NCBI GenBank assembly: GCA_910585465.1
Contig: CAJUEW010000002.1
Coordinates: forward strand, 186,001-250,000
Reading direction: 5' to 3'
Origin: an uncultured Lachnospiraceae bacterium
GTDB taxonomy: Bacteria; Bacillota; Clostridia; Lachnospirales; Lachnospiraceae
DNA length: 64,000 nucleotides
The position numbers were made by a program, and so were the translations under genes. This document shows, piece after piece, positions 23,806-32,804 of the stretch. The first letter of the stretch is position 1, and each line of letters starts with the position of its first letter. The notes under the pieces were generated by a model, which was given only the letters and a program-made list of their open reading frames with translations, was not told the DNA's origin and did not search any database.

Positions 23806-24657
23806 ATGAAAAATGCCAATGACAGACAGAGAACCTTTTTATTGATGACGATCCCTGTTCTCATATTGTTTTTTGCTTTTAACACGCTGCCGCTTATCAA
23901 GGGCGTCATCTACAGCTTTACAAACTTCAGAGGCTATGGCTCCTATAATTATGTAGGGCTCAGAAATTATATTGACCTGTTTCAGGATGCGCGCGTGGGC
24001 AAATCCTATCTGTTTACTATTAAAATGGCCATTGCAGCCACCATCGTTACGAATGTAATCAGTCTCGTCCTTGCGCTGGGACTAAACAGCAAGATTAAAT
24101 TCAAAAGTACACTCAGAGGCCTGTATTTTGTTCCGAATATTCTGGGTGCTCTGGTTGTGGGCTATATTTTTAACTATTTCTTTACCTATATTGTTCCGGC
24201 GCTCTTTCATACATCCAGTATTCTTGCCAGCACCACATGGGCATGGGTGGCGATTGTGATTGTATGCGCATGGCAGGCCATTGCCATGAATACCATCATC
24301 TATATTTCCGGTCTCCAGACAGTACCGGAGGATGTATATGAAGCAGGCTCCATCGACGGAGCAACCGGGTGGGCACAGTTCAAACATCTGACCTTCCCGC
24401 TGATTATTCCATTTTTCAGTATCAACATGGTATTGTCAGTGAAAAACTTTTTAATGGTATTTGATCAGATTATGGCATTGACAAAGGGAGGACCGGCTCA
24501 GAGTACAGAATCCATTTCCTTCCTGATCTACAACAATGGTATGTCGGGCGGACAGTTTGGCTTCCAGAGCGCGAACGCAGTTCTGTTCTTTGTCATTATT
24601 GTAGCGTTCTCTGTGGCTCAGCTTACATTTACCGGTAAAAAGGAGGAACAGTTATAA
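23806..24657 (+). CDS. Sugar ABC transporter permease (MalF/MsmF type)
   Basis: A 283-residue inner membrane permease with six predicted helices. The cytoplasmic coupling motif is 'EAGSIDGATGWAQFKHLTFPLI' (EAA loop, residues about 183-204; the core is EAGSIDGA). It is the first of two permeases of a CUT1-family sugar importer, co-transcribed with the binding protein and alpha-galactosidase. Its stop overlaps the next start in TAATG. Confidence 0.93.
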   Translation: MKNANDRQRTFLLMTIPVLILFFAFNTLPLIKGVIYSFTNFRGYGSYNYVGLRNYIDLFQDARVGKSYLFTIKMAIAATIVTNVISLVLALGLNSKIKFKSTLRGLYFVPNILGALVVGYIFNYFFTYIVPALFHTSSILASTTWAWVAIVIVCAWQAIAMNTIIYISGLQTVPEDVYEAGSIDGATGWAQFKHLTFPLIIPFFSINMVLSVKNFLMVFDQIMALTKGGPAQSTESISFLIYNNGMSGGQFGFQSANAVLFFVIIVAFSVAQLTFTGKKEEQL

Positions 24658-25499
24658 TGAACGAAAAAATAAAAGAGAAAGTGAATTGGCCTATTACCAT
24701 TCTGTTGATTGCCGGATTGATTACCGTTATTTTTCCGCTGTATATGACGATTGTGATTGCATTTAAGCAGCCGTCGGAGATGACCAACAGTATTTCAGGA
24801 ATCCTTTCCCTGCCCAAGAGCTGGAGTCTGGCAAACTTTGCAGAGGCAATGCGTGTAACGGATTTCTGGCGCTCCCTGTTTAACAGCGTTATGATTACAG
24901 GTATTACAGTTGTGTTATCCCTTGTACTGCATTCCATGATCGGTTACGCGGTGGGAAGAAACAAGGCAAAAAATAAATGGTATAATCTGGTGTATCTGTA
25001 TATTGTAAGCGGTATGTTTGTACCTTTTGCAATTCTGATGATGCCTCTTGTAAAACAGACTGCACAGATGGGAATCGCAAATATTGTGGGTGTTATCATC
25101 TGCTACGTAGTATTCTATATGCCGATGAATCTGATGCTGTATTCCGGGTATTTGACGAATATTCCGATTGCCCTGGAGGAGGCAGCGCGGGTAGACGGGG
25201 CAAGCACCTGGAAAACCTACTGGAGCATTATCTTTCCGATTATGAAACCGATGCATGCGACAGTGGCAGTTATTACCGCGCTGAGCGTATGGAATGACGT
25301 AATGACGCCGCTTGTTATTATGTCCGGAAGCGGACTGACTACCCTGCCGCTGGCACAGCTGGCATTCCAGACCCAGTTCGGTACAAATTACAATCTGGCA
25401 TTTGCATCCTATCTGCTGGCATTACTGCCGATTTTGATTTTCTACATTGTCTGCCAGAAACAGATTTTAAATGGTGTCGTAAACGGCGCGGTAAAATAA
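24657..25499 (+). CDS. Sugar ABC transporter permease (MalG/MsmG type)
   Basis: A 280-residue permease with six membrane helices and the EAA loop 'EEAARVDGASTWKTYW' near residues 176-191. It pairs with the preceding permease. The operon has no ATPase gene, so the importer must use an MsmK/UgpC-type ATPase encoded elsewhere, a common arrangement for CUT1 importers in Firmicutes. Translation is coupled through the TAATG overlap. Confidence 0.93.
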   Translation: MNEKIKEKVNWPITILLIAGLITVIFPLYMTIVIAFKQPSEMTNSISGILSLPKSWSLANFAEAMRVTDFWRSLFNSVMITGITVVLSLVLHSMIGYAVGRNKAKNKWYNLVYLYIVSGMFVPFAILMMPLVKQTAQMGIANIVGVIICYVVFYMPMNLMLYSGYLTNIPIALEEAARVDGASTWKTYWSIIFPIMKPMHATVAVITALSVWNDVMTPLVIMSGSGLTTLPLAQLAFQTQFGTNYNLAFASYLLALLPILIFYIVCQKQILNGVVNGAVK

Positions 25500-25530
25500 A
25501 TACAAACACATTATATGGAGGCTTAAGTCT

Positions 25531-27729
25531 ATGTCTATCAGATTTTCGGAAGAGTCACAGACCTTTTCCCTGCAAACAAAGAGCAGTTCTTATATTATGA
25601 GGAGGAATGAATACGGTTATCTGCTCCATATGTATTATGGAGATCGGCTGGAGGATGAAAATCTGGATTATCTGATACAGCTTCAGGACAGAGGCTTTTC
25701 TCCCAATCCCAATGAAGTAGGAAATGACCGTACCTTTTCTCTGGATGTGCTTCCTCAGGAATTTTCCAGTGACGGAATCTGTGATTACCGAATCTGCAGC
25801 ATTGAGGTGAAAAACAGCGACGGAAGCTTTGCCTTTTCAGGAAAAGTAGCAGACTACTGCATTCATTCCGGAAAATATGAATTGAAGGGCATGCCTTCTT
25901 TGTGGACTACAGAGGAAGATACTGTAGATACACTGGAGATTCGTCTGGAAGATACGGCAACCAGTCTGAATGTGATTTTGTATTACAGTGTGTTTGAAGA
26001 AAAGGATATTATCACCCGCACGGTCCGGGTTGTGAACCAGGGCAATCATACGGTCTATCTGAACCGGATTATGTCCGTTACCATGGACTTTATGGATTCG
26101 GATTACGATCTGATTCATTTTGACGGAAGACATACTATGGAGAGGGAGCTCCACCGGGTTCCTCTCTCCTGCGGAGTTCAGTCTATAGGAAGCTGCAGGG
26201 GCGCGTCCAGCCATCAGCACAACCCCTTTATGATTCTATGCAGCCGGGATACAACAGAGGATTTTGGACGCTGCTATGGCTTTTCTCTTGTTTACAGCGG
26301 TAATTTTCTGTGTGAGGTGGAAAAGGACCAGTATGCCCAGACAAGACTGACAATGGGCCTCCATACCAAGTATTTTTCCTGGCAGTTAAAGGCGGGAGAA
26401 AGCTTTCAGGCACCGGAGGTTGTGATGGCATATTCCGGCAGAGGGCTTACCCATCTGTCTCATCTGTATCATCATATTTACCGGAATAATCTGTGCAGAA
26501 GTCCTTATGCGAAGCTTCCCAGGCAGATTGTAATTAACAGCTGGGAAGCGGCTTATTTTACCTTTGATGAGGAAAAGCTTCTGAATATTGCAAGAGCTGC
26601 ATTGGATATGGGAGCAGAGCTGTTCGTTCTGGATGACGGATGGTTTGGAAAAAGAGATGACGACAGTTCAGGCCTGGGAGACTGGGAGGTCAATACGGAT
26701 AAACTCAGCCACGGGCTGGATGGTCTGGCAGAGCAGATTTGCGGACTGGGACTTCAGTTTGGCCTGTGGGTGGAGCCGGAGATGATTTCGGAGAACAGTA
26801 ATCTGTACCGGGAGCATCCGGACTGGTGCCTTCAGATGCCTCACCGTCCGGTATCGAGAGGGCGTTATCAGCTTGTGCTGGATCTCTCCAGAAAAGATGT
26901 CTGTGACTATATCATCGGCTTTATGAACCGGATATTGGATACAGTGAAGGTGTCTTATATTAAATGGGACATGAACAGGAATATCACCGATGCATGGTCC
27001 TCCATTGAGGAAGCAGATAAACAGGGAGAAATTTATCACCGGTATATGCTTGGTCTGTACTATGTACTTGACCGTATTGTGCTGACCCATCCTGATGTAT
27101 TGTTTGTGGGCTGCAGCGGCGGCGGCGGACGCTATGATCCAGGTATGCTTTATTACCATCCGCAGATTTGGTGCAGTGATAATACGGATGCGGCGGCCAG
27201 ACTGAAAATTCAGTACGGCACCTCCTTTGCATATCCAATCCAGACTATGGAATCACATGTGTCAGTCTGCCCCAATCATCAGACAGGCAGAACGGTTCCG
27301 CTGCATACCAGAGGAGTCGTAGCCATGGACGGTATCTTTGGATACGAGCTGGATGCCACGAAGCTTACCGCGGACGAGAAGGCAGAATGCAGAGAACAGA
27401 CGAGCCGTTATAAAAAATATTATCCTTTGATTGCAGATGGAGATTATTACCGTTTGACTAATCCGTATGAAGATCTGTATCTGACCGCATGGGAGCATGT
27501 ATCCCCGGACAGAAAATGTGCGCTGTTCAGCGTGGTTCTGACAGATAAAGAAGCGAATGCTCCTCAGAAATATGTGAGGCTGAAAGGATTGGATCCGAAT
27601 AAATTTTACAAAATTGAGGGTATGGACAGAAGCTTTTCCGGACAGCTTCTTATGAGCGCGGGACTTCCTGTTCCGTTTGGTCTGGGACAGTATGAGGCCG
27701 TACAATATTATCTGAAAGCAGAAGAATAA
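25531..27729 (+). CDS. Alpha-galactosidase, glycoside hydrolase family 36
   Basis: A 732-residue cytosolic GH36 enzyme that releases terminal alpha-1,6-galactose from raffinose-type oligosaccharides or melibiose. The beta-supersandwich N-terminal domain is followed by the TIM barrel with 'INSWEAAYFTFDEEKLL', 'LFVLDDGWFGKRDDD', the nucleophile Asp480 in 'YIKWDMNRNI' and the acid/base Asp550 in 'CSDNTDAAARLKIQYG'. The length fits the bacterial AgaA-like group. There is no signal peptide, so the substrate is imported intact by the upstream ABC transporter. A long hairpin follows the stop codon. Confidence 0.96.
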   Translation: MSIRFSEESQTFSLQTKSSSYIMRRNEYGYLLHMYYGDRLEDENLDYLIQLQDRGFSPNPNEVGNDRTFSLDVLPQEFSSDGICDYRICSIEVKNSDGSFAFSGKVADYCIHSGKYELKGMPSLWTTEEDTVDTLEIRLEDTATSLNVILYYSVFEEKDIITRTVRVVNQGNHTVYLNRIMSVTMDFMDSDYDLIHFDGRHTMERELHRVPLSCGVQSIGSCRGASSHQHNPFMILCSRDTTEDFGRCYGFSLVYSGNFLCEVEKDQYAQTRLTMGLHTKYFSWQLKAGESFQAPEVVMAYSGRGLTHLSHLYHHIYRNNLCRSPYAKLPRQIVINSWEAAYFTFDEEKLLNIARAALDMGAELFVLDDGWFGKRDDDSSGLGDWEVNTDKLSHGLDGLAEQICGLGLQFGLWVEPEMISENSNLYREHPDWCLQMPHRPVSRGRYQLVLDLSRKDVCDYIIGFMNRILDTVKVSYIKWDMNRNITDAWSSIEEADKQGEIYHRYMLGLYYVLDRIVLTHPDVLFVGCSGGGGRYDPGMLYYHPQIWCSDNTDAAARLKIQYGTSFAYPIQTMESHVSVCPNHQTGRTVPLHTRGVVAMDGIFGYELDATKLTADEKAECREQTSRYKKYYPLIADGDYYRLTNPYEDLYLTAWEHVSPDRKCALFSVVLTDKEANAPQKYVRLKGLDPNKFYKIEGMDRSFSGQLLMSAGLPVPFGLGQYEAVQYYLKAEE

Positions 27730-27736
27730 AGTATTT

Positions 27737-27785
27737 GCCGCATCATCCCCGGTCCGCATAAAAGACGGACCGGGGATGATGCGGC
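27737..27785. terminator. Perfect 20-bp hairpin between convergent genes
   Basis: The left arm 27737-27756 and right arm 27766-27785 are perfectly complementary over 20 bases, GC-rich, with a 9-nt loop. Neither strand has a T-run after the stem. It lies between the alpha-galactosidase and the convergent phosphoesterase stop codons, so a bidirectional terminator is likely, but the missing T-tract is unusual. Confidence 0.6.
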
Positions 27786-27804
27786 GTTGGCCTGCAATTT
27801 ATTA

Positions 27805-28395
27805 CTACAGCTCAATAATATACCGTTCATAGGCATTGACAATGGTAGTATTCTGATAGACATCCTGCCGTTTGATGCTGCGTCCGTAAGACAGATGCAT
27901 ATGGCCATGGACGAAGTAACGGGGAGCATACCTTTCCATTAAATACCGGAATCCTTTAAAGCCCGTATGAGGAAGATCCTCCCCGTCGTTAATGCGATAG
28001 GCGGGAGAATGGGTCAGCAGAATATCAAATCCTTTTTTCCGCCGGATACGGAAGAAGAGCTTTCGTATCCGCCAGTTCATTTCCCTCTGAGTATACTGGT
28101 GAAGTCCCTGTTTATAACGCATGGAACCGCCCAGCCCCAGAATGCGCACTCCTTCATATTCATACAGCCTTCCGTCAATGCAGACACACCCTTCCGGAGG
28201 CGTTTTTTCGTAACAGTCATCATGGTTTCCATGTACATACAGCACCGGTCCCTGGAAAAAGGTTGCCAGAAAGGACAGGTAGTGAGGATGCAGATCTCCG
28301 CAGGAGAGAATCAAATCAATTCCCTCCAGCTTGCTTTTTTCAAAATAATCCCACAGGTACAAAGATTCCGTATCCGCAAGTACCAGTATTTTCAT
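27805..28395 (-). CDS. Metallophosphoesterase
   Basis: A 196-residue calcineurin-like phosphoesterase. The motifs run 'ILVLADTESLY' (the usual D-x-H has become D-x-E), 'LILSCGDLHPHYL' (GDxH), 'LYVHGNHDDCY' (GNHD), 'LLTHSPAY' and 'FVHGHMHLSYG' (GHxH). The Asp-x-Glu at the first metal site is a notable change. It starts within the stop codon of the upstream ParB-like/BMP gene (TAATG), so the two are translationally coupled and probably act together. Substrate unknown. Confidence 0.85.
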   Translation of the reverse strand: MKILVLADTESLYLWDYFEKSKLEGIDLILSCGDLHPHYLSFLATFFQGPVLYVHGNHDDCYEKTPPEGCVCIDGRLYEYEGVRILGLGGSMRYKQGLHQYTQREMNWRIRKLFFRIRRKKGFDILLTHSPAYRINDGEDLPHTGFKGFRYLMERYAPRYFVHGHMHLSYGRSIKRQDVYQNTTIVNAYERYIIEL

Positions 28396-30323
28396 TATCG
28401 TTCTTTTTGCTCCTGATATTTTCCGACACCCTGAAGCTTTACAATCCGTTTGGCCTCATCGGTCATAACGTCATATGGCGGGAACATGCCCTCCACATTA
28501 TCTACAAGCCAGTCCATTGATCCGATTTGCTGCTCCGGCATGACAGTGTCCTTTGGATTGCGCAGGGCTCCGTCCTGGGAATGAATCTCGCCGGAAAAGG
28601 GATGAAACTGACCGGAGCTTATTTCCCTTTTGACAAGTTCTGCAAGCTGCTGCGTGCCAGAAGGCACATGATTGGAACAGATAAGATCAATCATCCCGGA
28701 AGAGAGTCCCCAGAAATAATTAATGGATTTATCTTTGCTCTGATCAATCCCTTTTTTCCATGCTCCGTTCAGAATACTTCTGACAATACGCTCATAAAAT
28801 TTTCCCCAGTGCCAGACCGGCATCGCCACATTCTTAATATTTCCATTCCGGACATCAAAAAGCCCGAATTGTCTGGATTCCCGGTATGGCGTCAGCAGAT
28901 CCTGGCCGGATACATAGGAGATATGCTGTGCGTCAAAATCTTCATAAATATGGTTGTCCTTGATACAAGTCCATTCCAGACGGATTTTTGCGTTAGGATT
29001 CACCATACGAACACCCAGGGCAAATGCGTTGATGCTGGCAGTAGAACCATAGATCGGGTAATCAGCCACGTAGCCAATGGTTGATCCGGGACTTAGAATT
29101 CCTGCCAGAATCCCTGTCAGAAATTTAGCCTCGTACATTCTTCCATAATAAGTGCGCAGATGTCCGAAGCAGGAGTTCAAAGAGCAGTTCAGAATCCGTG
29201 CGGAGGGATATTTAAGGGCAGCTTTCACACTTGCATTCAAAAGCTTCGGACTGGTGGTAAAGATAATAGTATTGCCCTCTTCAATGGCTTTACGGATGTC
29301 CTCGCTGCCTTCCTCCGGATTTCCGTTCGTAATATAGGAGGAGGTAATGATACGCCCGGCAAAGGCATTGTCCAGATAATGCCTGCCCAGTTCATGCCCG
29401 TAGGTCCAGCTGGAATCCTCCGGAGAACGGTCGTGGACAAAAGCAATCTTAACGGGAGAGGAGGGAGGAAGAAGCCGGGTCATCAGTGTTTTCTCCTCGG
29501 ATTTCTCCTGCGGCGCCATAACCAGTTCTACACTGCGTTTGGCCGGATAGATTTCAAAGTCCTTCCATATAGCAGGTATTTCCTCCCGAAGCTCCTTATA
29601 AGATTTTTCTAAAATGTCTTTATAACCATATATTTCCAGATATGTCAAAAATGCGTCACCCGGGGTAATTGGAAGCTTATGTCCGCCCTTTTCGTTAAAT
29701 ATATCAAGAAAATGAATATATGCGGAACGGAAATTCATCTTTTCATCTTCTGTCCAGGCTTCCTCCGGTGTTTTTCCGATCAGATTCAGAATTTTGAGGT
29801 AGCAGCCTTCCTGACTGAAATTAAGGTAGTTTACCTCTGACAATTTATAGAAATCCAGAAATTCATAGTAAATTCGATTCTCCCTGGAATCGCTTTTCTG
29901 GGGCAGCAGCCGCGTAACATATGCCTGAACGCTGACCGCATCCACATATTTCAGAACACTGACTCTTTTATTCCCCTCCACCACATAAAAACGGTTCATA
30001 AACTCCACTGCAATAATCGGATCGCGGATGCCTTCGCTGATATGCGCCTGATACAGACTGATCCATTTGTAGGCAAATTCTGTGCTGTCCTCCAGAAGAG
30101 GCATGAAATTACTTGCAAATGCCTGCTTTCTCCCGGCAGTCTTAGTGCCGACCACAGCGTCCAGAGGAATCTCAATAAGACCTAACTCTGTCTCGGATAC
30201 AATTTCCGCAAAAGAGACAATATCATCCAGCGCCTGCAGGTAGGGGTAGGTTCCCCGAAGCAGCTGGCTGCGGTAAACCTTCTGCGCCTTTTTACGTGCT
30301 TTTCCATATTCTGTTTTTGACAT
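28395..30323 (-). CDS. Cytosolic fusion protein: ParB/Srx-like domain plus BMP (PnrA/Med-like) ligand-binding domain
   Basis: A 642-residue protein without signal peptide or membrane segment. Residues about 45-140 resemble a ParB/sulfiredoxin-type domain: 'IEIPLDAVVG', 'GIRDPIIAVEFMNRFYVVEG' and 'NKRVSVLKY', the last two equivalent to the ParB 'GERRxRA' box but with the acidic residue missing. After a helical linker, residues about 295-600 form a BMP-type (basic membrane protein, PnrA, Med) nucleoside-binding fold: 'KIAFVHDRSPEDSSWTYGHE', 'GRMYEAKFLTGILAGIL' and 'IGYVADYPIYGSTASINAFA'. BMP proteins are normally secreted lipoproteins. This one must act inside the cell, perhaps as a ligand-controlled sensor. 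Own promoter; coupled to the phosphoesterase gene. Confidence 0.75.
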   Translation of the reverse strand: MSKTEYGKARKKAQKVYRSQLLRGTYPYLQALDDIVSFAEIVSETELGLIEIPLDAVVGTKTAGRKQAFASNFMPLLEDSTEFAYKWISLYQAHISEGIRDPIIAVEFMNRFYVVEGNKRVSVLKYVDAVSVQAYVTRLLPQKSDSRENRIYYEFLDFYKLSEVNYLNFSQEGCYLKILNLIGKTPEEAWTEDEKMNFRSAYIHFLDIFNEKGGHKLPITPGDAFLTYLEIYGYKDILEKSYKELREEIPAIWKDFEIYPAKRSVELVMAPQEKSEEKTLMTRLLPPSSPVKIAFVHDRSPEDSSWTYGHELGRHYLDNAFAGRIITSSYITNGNPEEGSEDIRKAIEEGNTIIFTTSPKLLNASVKAALKYPSARILNCSLNSCFGHLRTYYGRMYEAKFLTGILAGILSPGSTIGYVADYPIYGSTASINAFALGVRMVNPNAKIRLEWTCIKDNHIYEDFDAQHISYVSGQDLLTPYRESRQFGLFDVRNGNIKNVAMPVWHWGKFYERIVRSILNGAWKKGIDQSKDKSINYFWGLSSGMIDLICSNHVPSGTQQLAELVKREISSGQFHPFSGEIHSQDGALRNPKDTVMPEQQIGSMDWLVDNVEGMFPPYDVMTDEAKRIVKLQGVGKYQEQKER

Positions 30324-30350
30324 GCTTTTACTCCTTTTCTAATTAGGATT

Positions 30351-30379
30351 ATCATACCACAAACAGTATATGTGTGCAA
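30351..30379 (-). promoter_or_regulatory. Promoter of the ParB-like/BMP-phosphoesterase operon
   Basis: On the minus strand, TTGCAC (30379-30374), a 17-base spacer and TATGAT (30356-30351) preceded by TGG, an extended -10. AAAGGAG and the ATG at 30323 follow. Confidence 0.75.
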
Positions 30380-30437
30380 AGATTCTGCTTAATATGTGAA
30401 AAAAATGTCAGACGGTGGATATATTTTTAAAAATGAC

Positions 30438-30466
30438 TTGAAAAAAACATATTGAGTTGTTACAAT
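30438..30466 (+). promoter_or_regulatory. Promoter of the carboxyltransferase/Na+ pump operon
   Basis: TTGAAA (30438-30443), a 17-base spacer and TACAAT (30461-30466) preceded by TGT (extended -10), 56 bases before the first start codon. Confidence 0.8.
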
Positions 30467-30521
30467 TAGACTCGGCAGAACTTGGTTTTACTTTTTTATT
30501 AAATATAATGGAGGGCTAAAA

Positions 30522-31958
30522 ATGAGTAATACAGCACAGACCTTGGCAAGCGGCAGGATTACAGCGCTGCTTGACGAGAACAGTTTTGTTGAAATCGGCG
30601 CAGCAGTCACTGCCCGTGCGACGGATTTCAATATGAACAACACAGACACGCCATCTGACGGTGTAATTACCGGATATGGTGTTATCAACGGCAGTCTTGT
30701 GTATGTTTACAGCCAGGACGCTTCTGTGTTAGGCGGTTCTATGGGCGAAATGCATGCAAAAAAGATTGTCAGAATTTATGATATGGCAATGAAGATGGGA
30801 GCGCCGGTTATCGGACTGGTAGACTGCGCGGGACTCAGACTTCAGGAGGCTTCCGACGCGCTGAATGCATTTGGGGAGCTGTATCTGAAACAGACAATGG
30901 CATCAGGAGTTGTTCCGCAGATTACAGCAGTATTTGGCAACTGCGGCGGCGGAATGGCAGTTGCATCTGCAATGTCTGATTTTACTTTTATGGAGAGCAA
31001 AAAAGCAAAATTATTTGTCAATTCTCCAAATGCGCTGGAAGGAAATGAGGTTTCCAAATGCGACACTGCGTCTGCCGTTTTCCAGAGTGAAGAGTCAGGT
31101 ATTATTGATGTTGTGGCAGAAGAGATGGAGCTGATTGCACAGATCCGCGAGCTGGTATCTTTGCTTCCGGCAAACAATGAAGACGACCTGTCGTATATGG
31201 ACTGTGACGACGATCTGAACCGGACGTGTGCAGACATTGAAGCTTCCGCAGCAGATCCGGCCATTGCGCTTTCCATGATCTCTGATTCCGGCATCTTTTT
31301 TGAAACAAAAGCAATGTATGCAAAAGATATGGTTACCGGCTTTATCAGGCTGAACGGAACCACCGTAGGCGCAGTGGCAAACAGAACTGTTTTATACGAT
31401 GAGGAAGGTAATAAAGCGGAAGAGTTTAAAGCAGAGTTGTCTGCAAGGGGATGTGATAAGGCGGCAAAATTCGTAGAATTCTGCGATGCTTTCAATATTC
31501 CGGTACTTACTCTTACAAATGCTGCCGGCTTCAAGGCATCCAAATGTACGGAAAAGAAAATCGCCAAAGCAGCGGCAGCCCTTACTTATGCATTTGCAAA
31601 CGCATCAGTACCCAAGGTCAACGTAGTGACCGGCAAAGCATACGGAAGCGCTTATGTAACTATGAACAGCAAAGGGCTGGGCGCTGATTTCGTATACGCG
31701 TGGCCGCATGCTGAGATTGGCATGATGGATGCAAAGCTTGCAGCCAAAATTATGTATGCAGGAGCTGACGCAAAGGAATTGAAAGAAAAGGCGGCAGCTT
31801 ATGCAGAATTGCAGAATAATGTGGCCTCCGCGGCGAAAAGAGGCTATGTAGACACTGTTATTGATGCACAGGATACGAGAAAATATGTTATCGGCGCATT
31901 TGAGATGTTATTTACCAAGAGAGAAGACCGTCCAAATAAAAAGCATGGTACCGTTTAA
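30522..31958 (+). CDS. Acyl-CoA-type carboxyltransferase subunit (MmdA/transcarboxylase 12S-like)
   Basis: A 478-residue carboxyltransferase of the crotonase-like two-domain type found in methylmalonyl-CoA and glutaconyl-CoA decarboxylases, propionyl-CoA carboxylase beta and the 12S subunit of transcarboxylase. 'VYSQDASVLGGSMGEMHAKK' is the N-domain acyl-CoA/biotin site, followed by 'GNCGGGMAVASAMSDF'; the C-domain has 'LTNAAGFKASKCTEKK' and 'GKAYGSAYVTMNSKGLGADF'. It would move CO2 between an acyl-CoA and the biotin carrier encoded two genes on. It is about 30-40 residues shorter than typical MmdA. The physiological acyl-CoA is not determinable here. SD GGAGG precedes ATG 30522. Confidence 0.87.
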   Translation: MSNTAQTLASGRITALLDENSFVEIGAAVTARATDFNMNNTDTPSDGVITGYGVINGSLVYVYSQDASVLGGSMGEMHAKKIVRIYDMAMKMGAPVIGLVDCAGLRLQEASDALNAFGELYLKQTMASGVVPQITAVFGNCGGGMAVASAMSDFTFMESKKAKLFVNSPNALEGNEVSKCDTASAVFQSEESGIIDVVAEEMELIAQIRELVSLLPANNEDDLSYMDCDDDLNRTCADIEASAADPAIALSMISDSGIFFETKAMYAKDMVTGFIRLNGTTVGAVANRTVLYDEEGNKAEEFKAELSARGCDKAAKFVEFCDAFNIPVLTLTNAAGFKASKCTEKKIAKAAAALTYAFANASVPKVNVVTGKAYGSAYVTMNSKGLGADFVYAWPHAEIGMMDAKLAAKIMYAGADAKELKEKAAAYAELQNNVASAAKRGYVDTVIDAQDTRKYVIGAFEMLFTKREDRPNKKHGTV

Positions 31959-31973
31959 AGCGAGGTGAATCAT

Positions 31974-32783
31974 ATGAGACAGAATTTAAGAAAAATCCTT
32001 GCAGTACTGACTTTATCCGTAGCTGTGCTTGGGCTGACTGCCTGCGGAAGCGCTGTTGTAGATGAAGAGATTGAGTATGATGAAAACTACCTTCATTCTG
32101 TGGCGGATTTCCTGATCAGCAACTGGGAGATTATGTCGGAGGATGAGGTTGCAGAGTATGCATCTATGGATGCCGAAGACGCGGAGATGGTGCTTAACTC
32201 CTACGGGCTTCCTTTCACGGCAGAGGCCTTTACGACTGCGTTTGCAGGCTATGAGGGTTCTGCAGATGAGCTGGGTGCATATGTTTCAACTGACAGCTAT
32301 GATGACCCTGTTATAAAAGGGGATGAAATTACGTTGAATGTGAATCTGACCTTTGAGACACGTCCGGCACAGTTATCTATCGTTTTTAATAAGAAGAGTG
32401 TGGCTGAGTCTGTTGCCCTGAATCCGGAATATACGATTGGGGAGATTCTTCAGAAGGCAGCCATGAACACCATTCTCGGTATGGGAACTGTATTTATTGT
32501 ACTGATTTTCATCAGTCTGGTTATTTATTGCTTTAATTTCATTCCGGCTATTCAGGAGAAGTTTAGCGGAAAGAAGAAGGAAGAGGCAATTAAGATAGCA
32601 TCGGCTCCGGTGAAACCTGCTGCAAAGGCAGCGGCAGCCCCTGAGGCAGAGGAACTGGCAGACGATGGAGAACTGGTAGCGGCAATTACGGCTGCGATCT
32701 GTGCTTACCGCGGAACCTCAGCCGACGGTTTTGTTGTCCGTTCCATCAAGCGTGCAGATTCAGCAAAATGGAAAAGAGCTTAA
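31974..32783 (+). CDS. OadG-family membrane subunit fused to an extracytoplasmic lipoprotein domain
   Basis: A 269-residue product with a lipoprotein signal ('LGLTACGSA', Cys about 24), an extracytoplasmic domain of about 130 residues, one membrane helix ('MGTVFIVLIFISLVIYCFNF', about 165-185) and an Ala/Pro-rich cytosolic tail ending in a conserved 'VAAITAAICAYRG' helix. The membrane helix and tail match the OadG/MmdD small subunit that holds decarboxylase complexes together. Ordinary OadG proteins are about 80-120 residues and lack the outer domain. ATG 31974 has GAGGTG 6 bases upstream; the GTG at 31965 is inside that SD. Confidence 0.8.
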   Translation: MRQNLRKILAVLTLSVAVLGLTACGSAVVDEEIEYDENYLHSVADFLISNWEIMSEDEVAEYASMDAEDAEMVLNSYGLPFTAEAFTTAFAGYEGSADELGAYVSTDSYDDPVIKGDEITLNVNLTFETRPAQLSIVFNKKSVAESVALNPEYTIGEILQKAAMNTILGMGTVFIVLIFISLVIYCFNFIPAIQEKFSGKKKEEAIKIASAPVKPAAKAAAAPEAEELADDGELVAAITAAICAYRGTSADGFVVRSIKRADSAKWKRA

Positions 32784-32804
32784 TCAATTAGGAGGAATAT
32801 TGAA

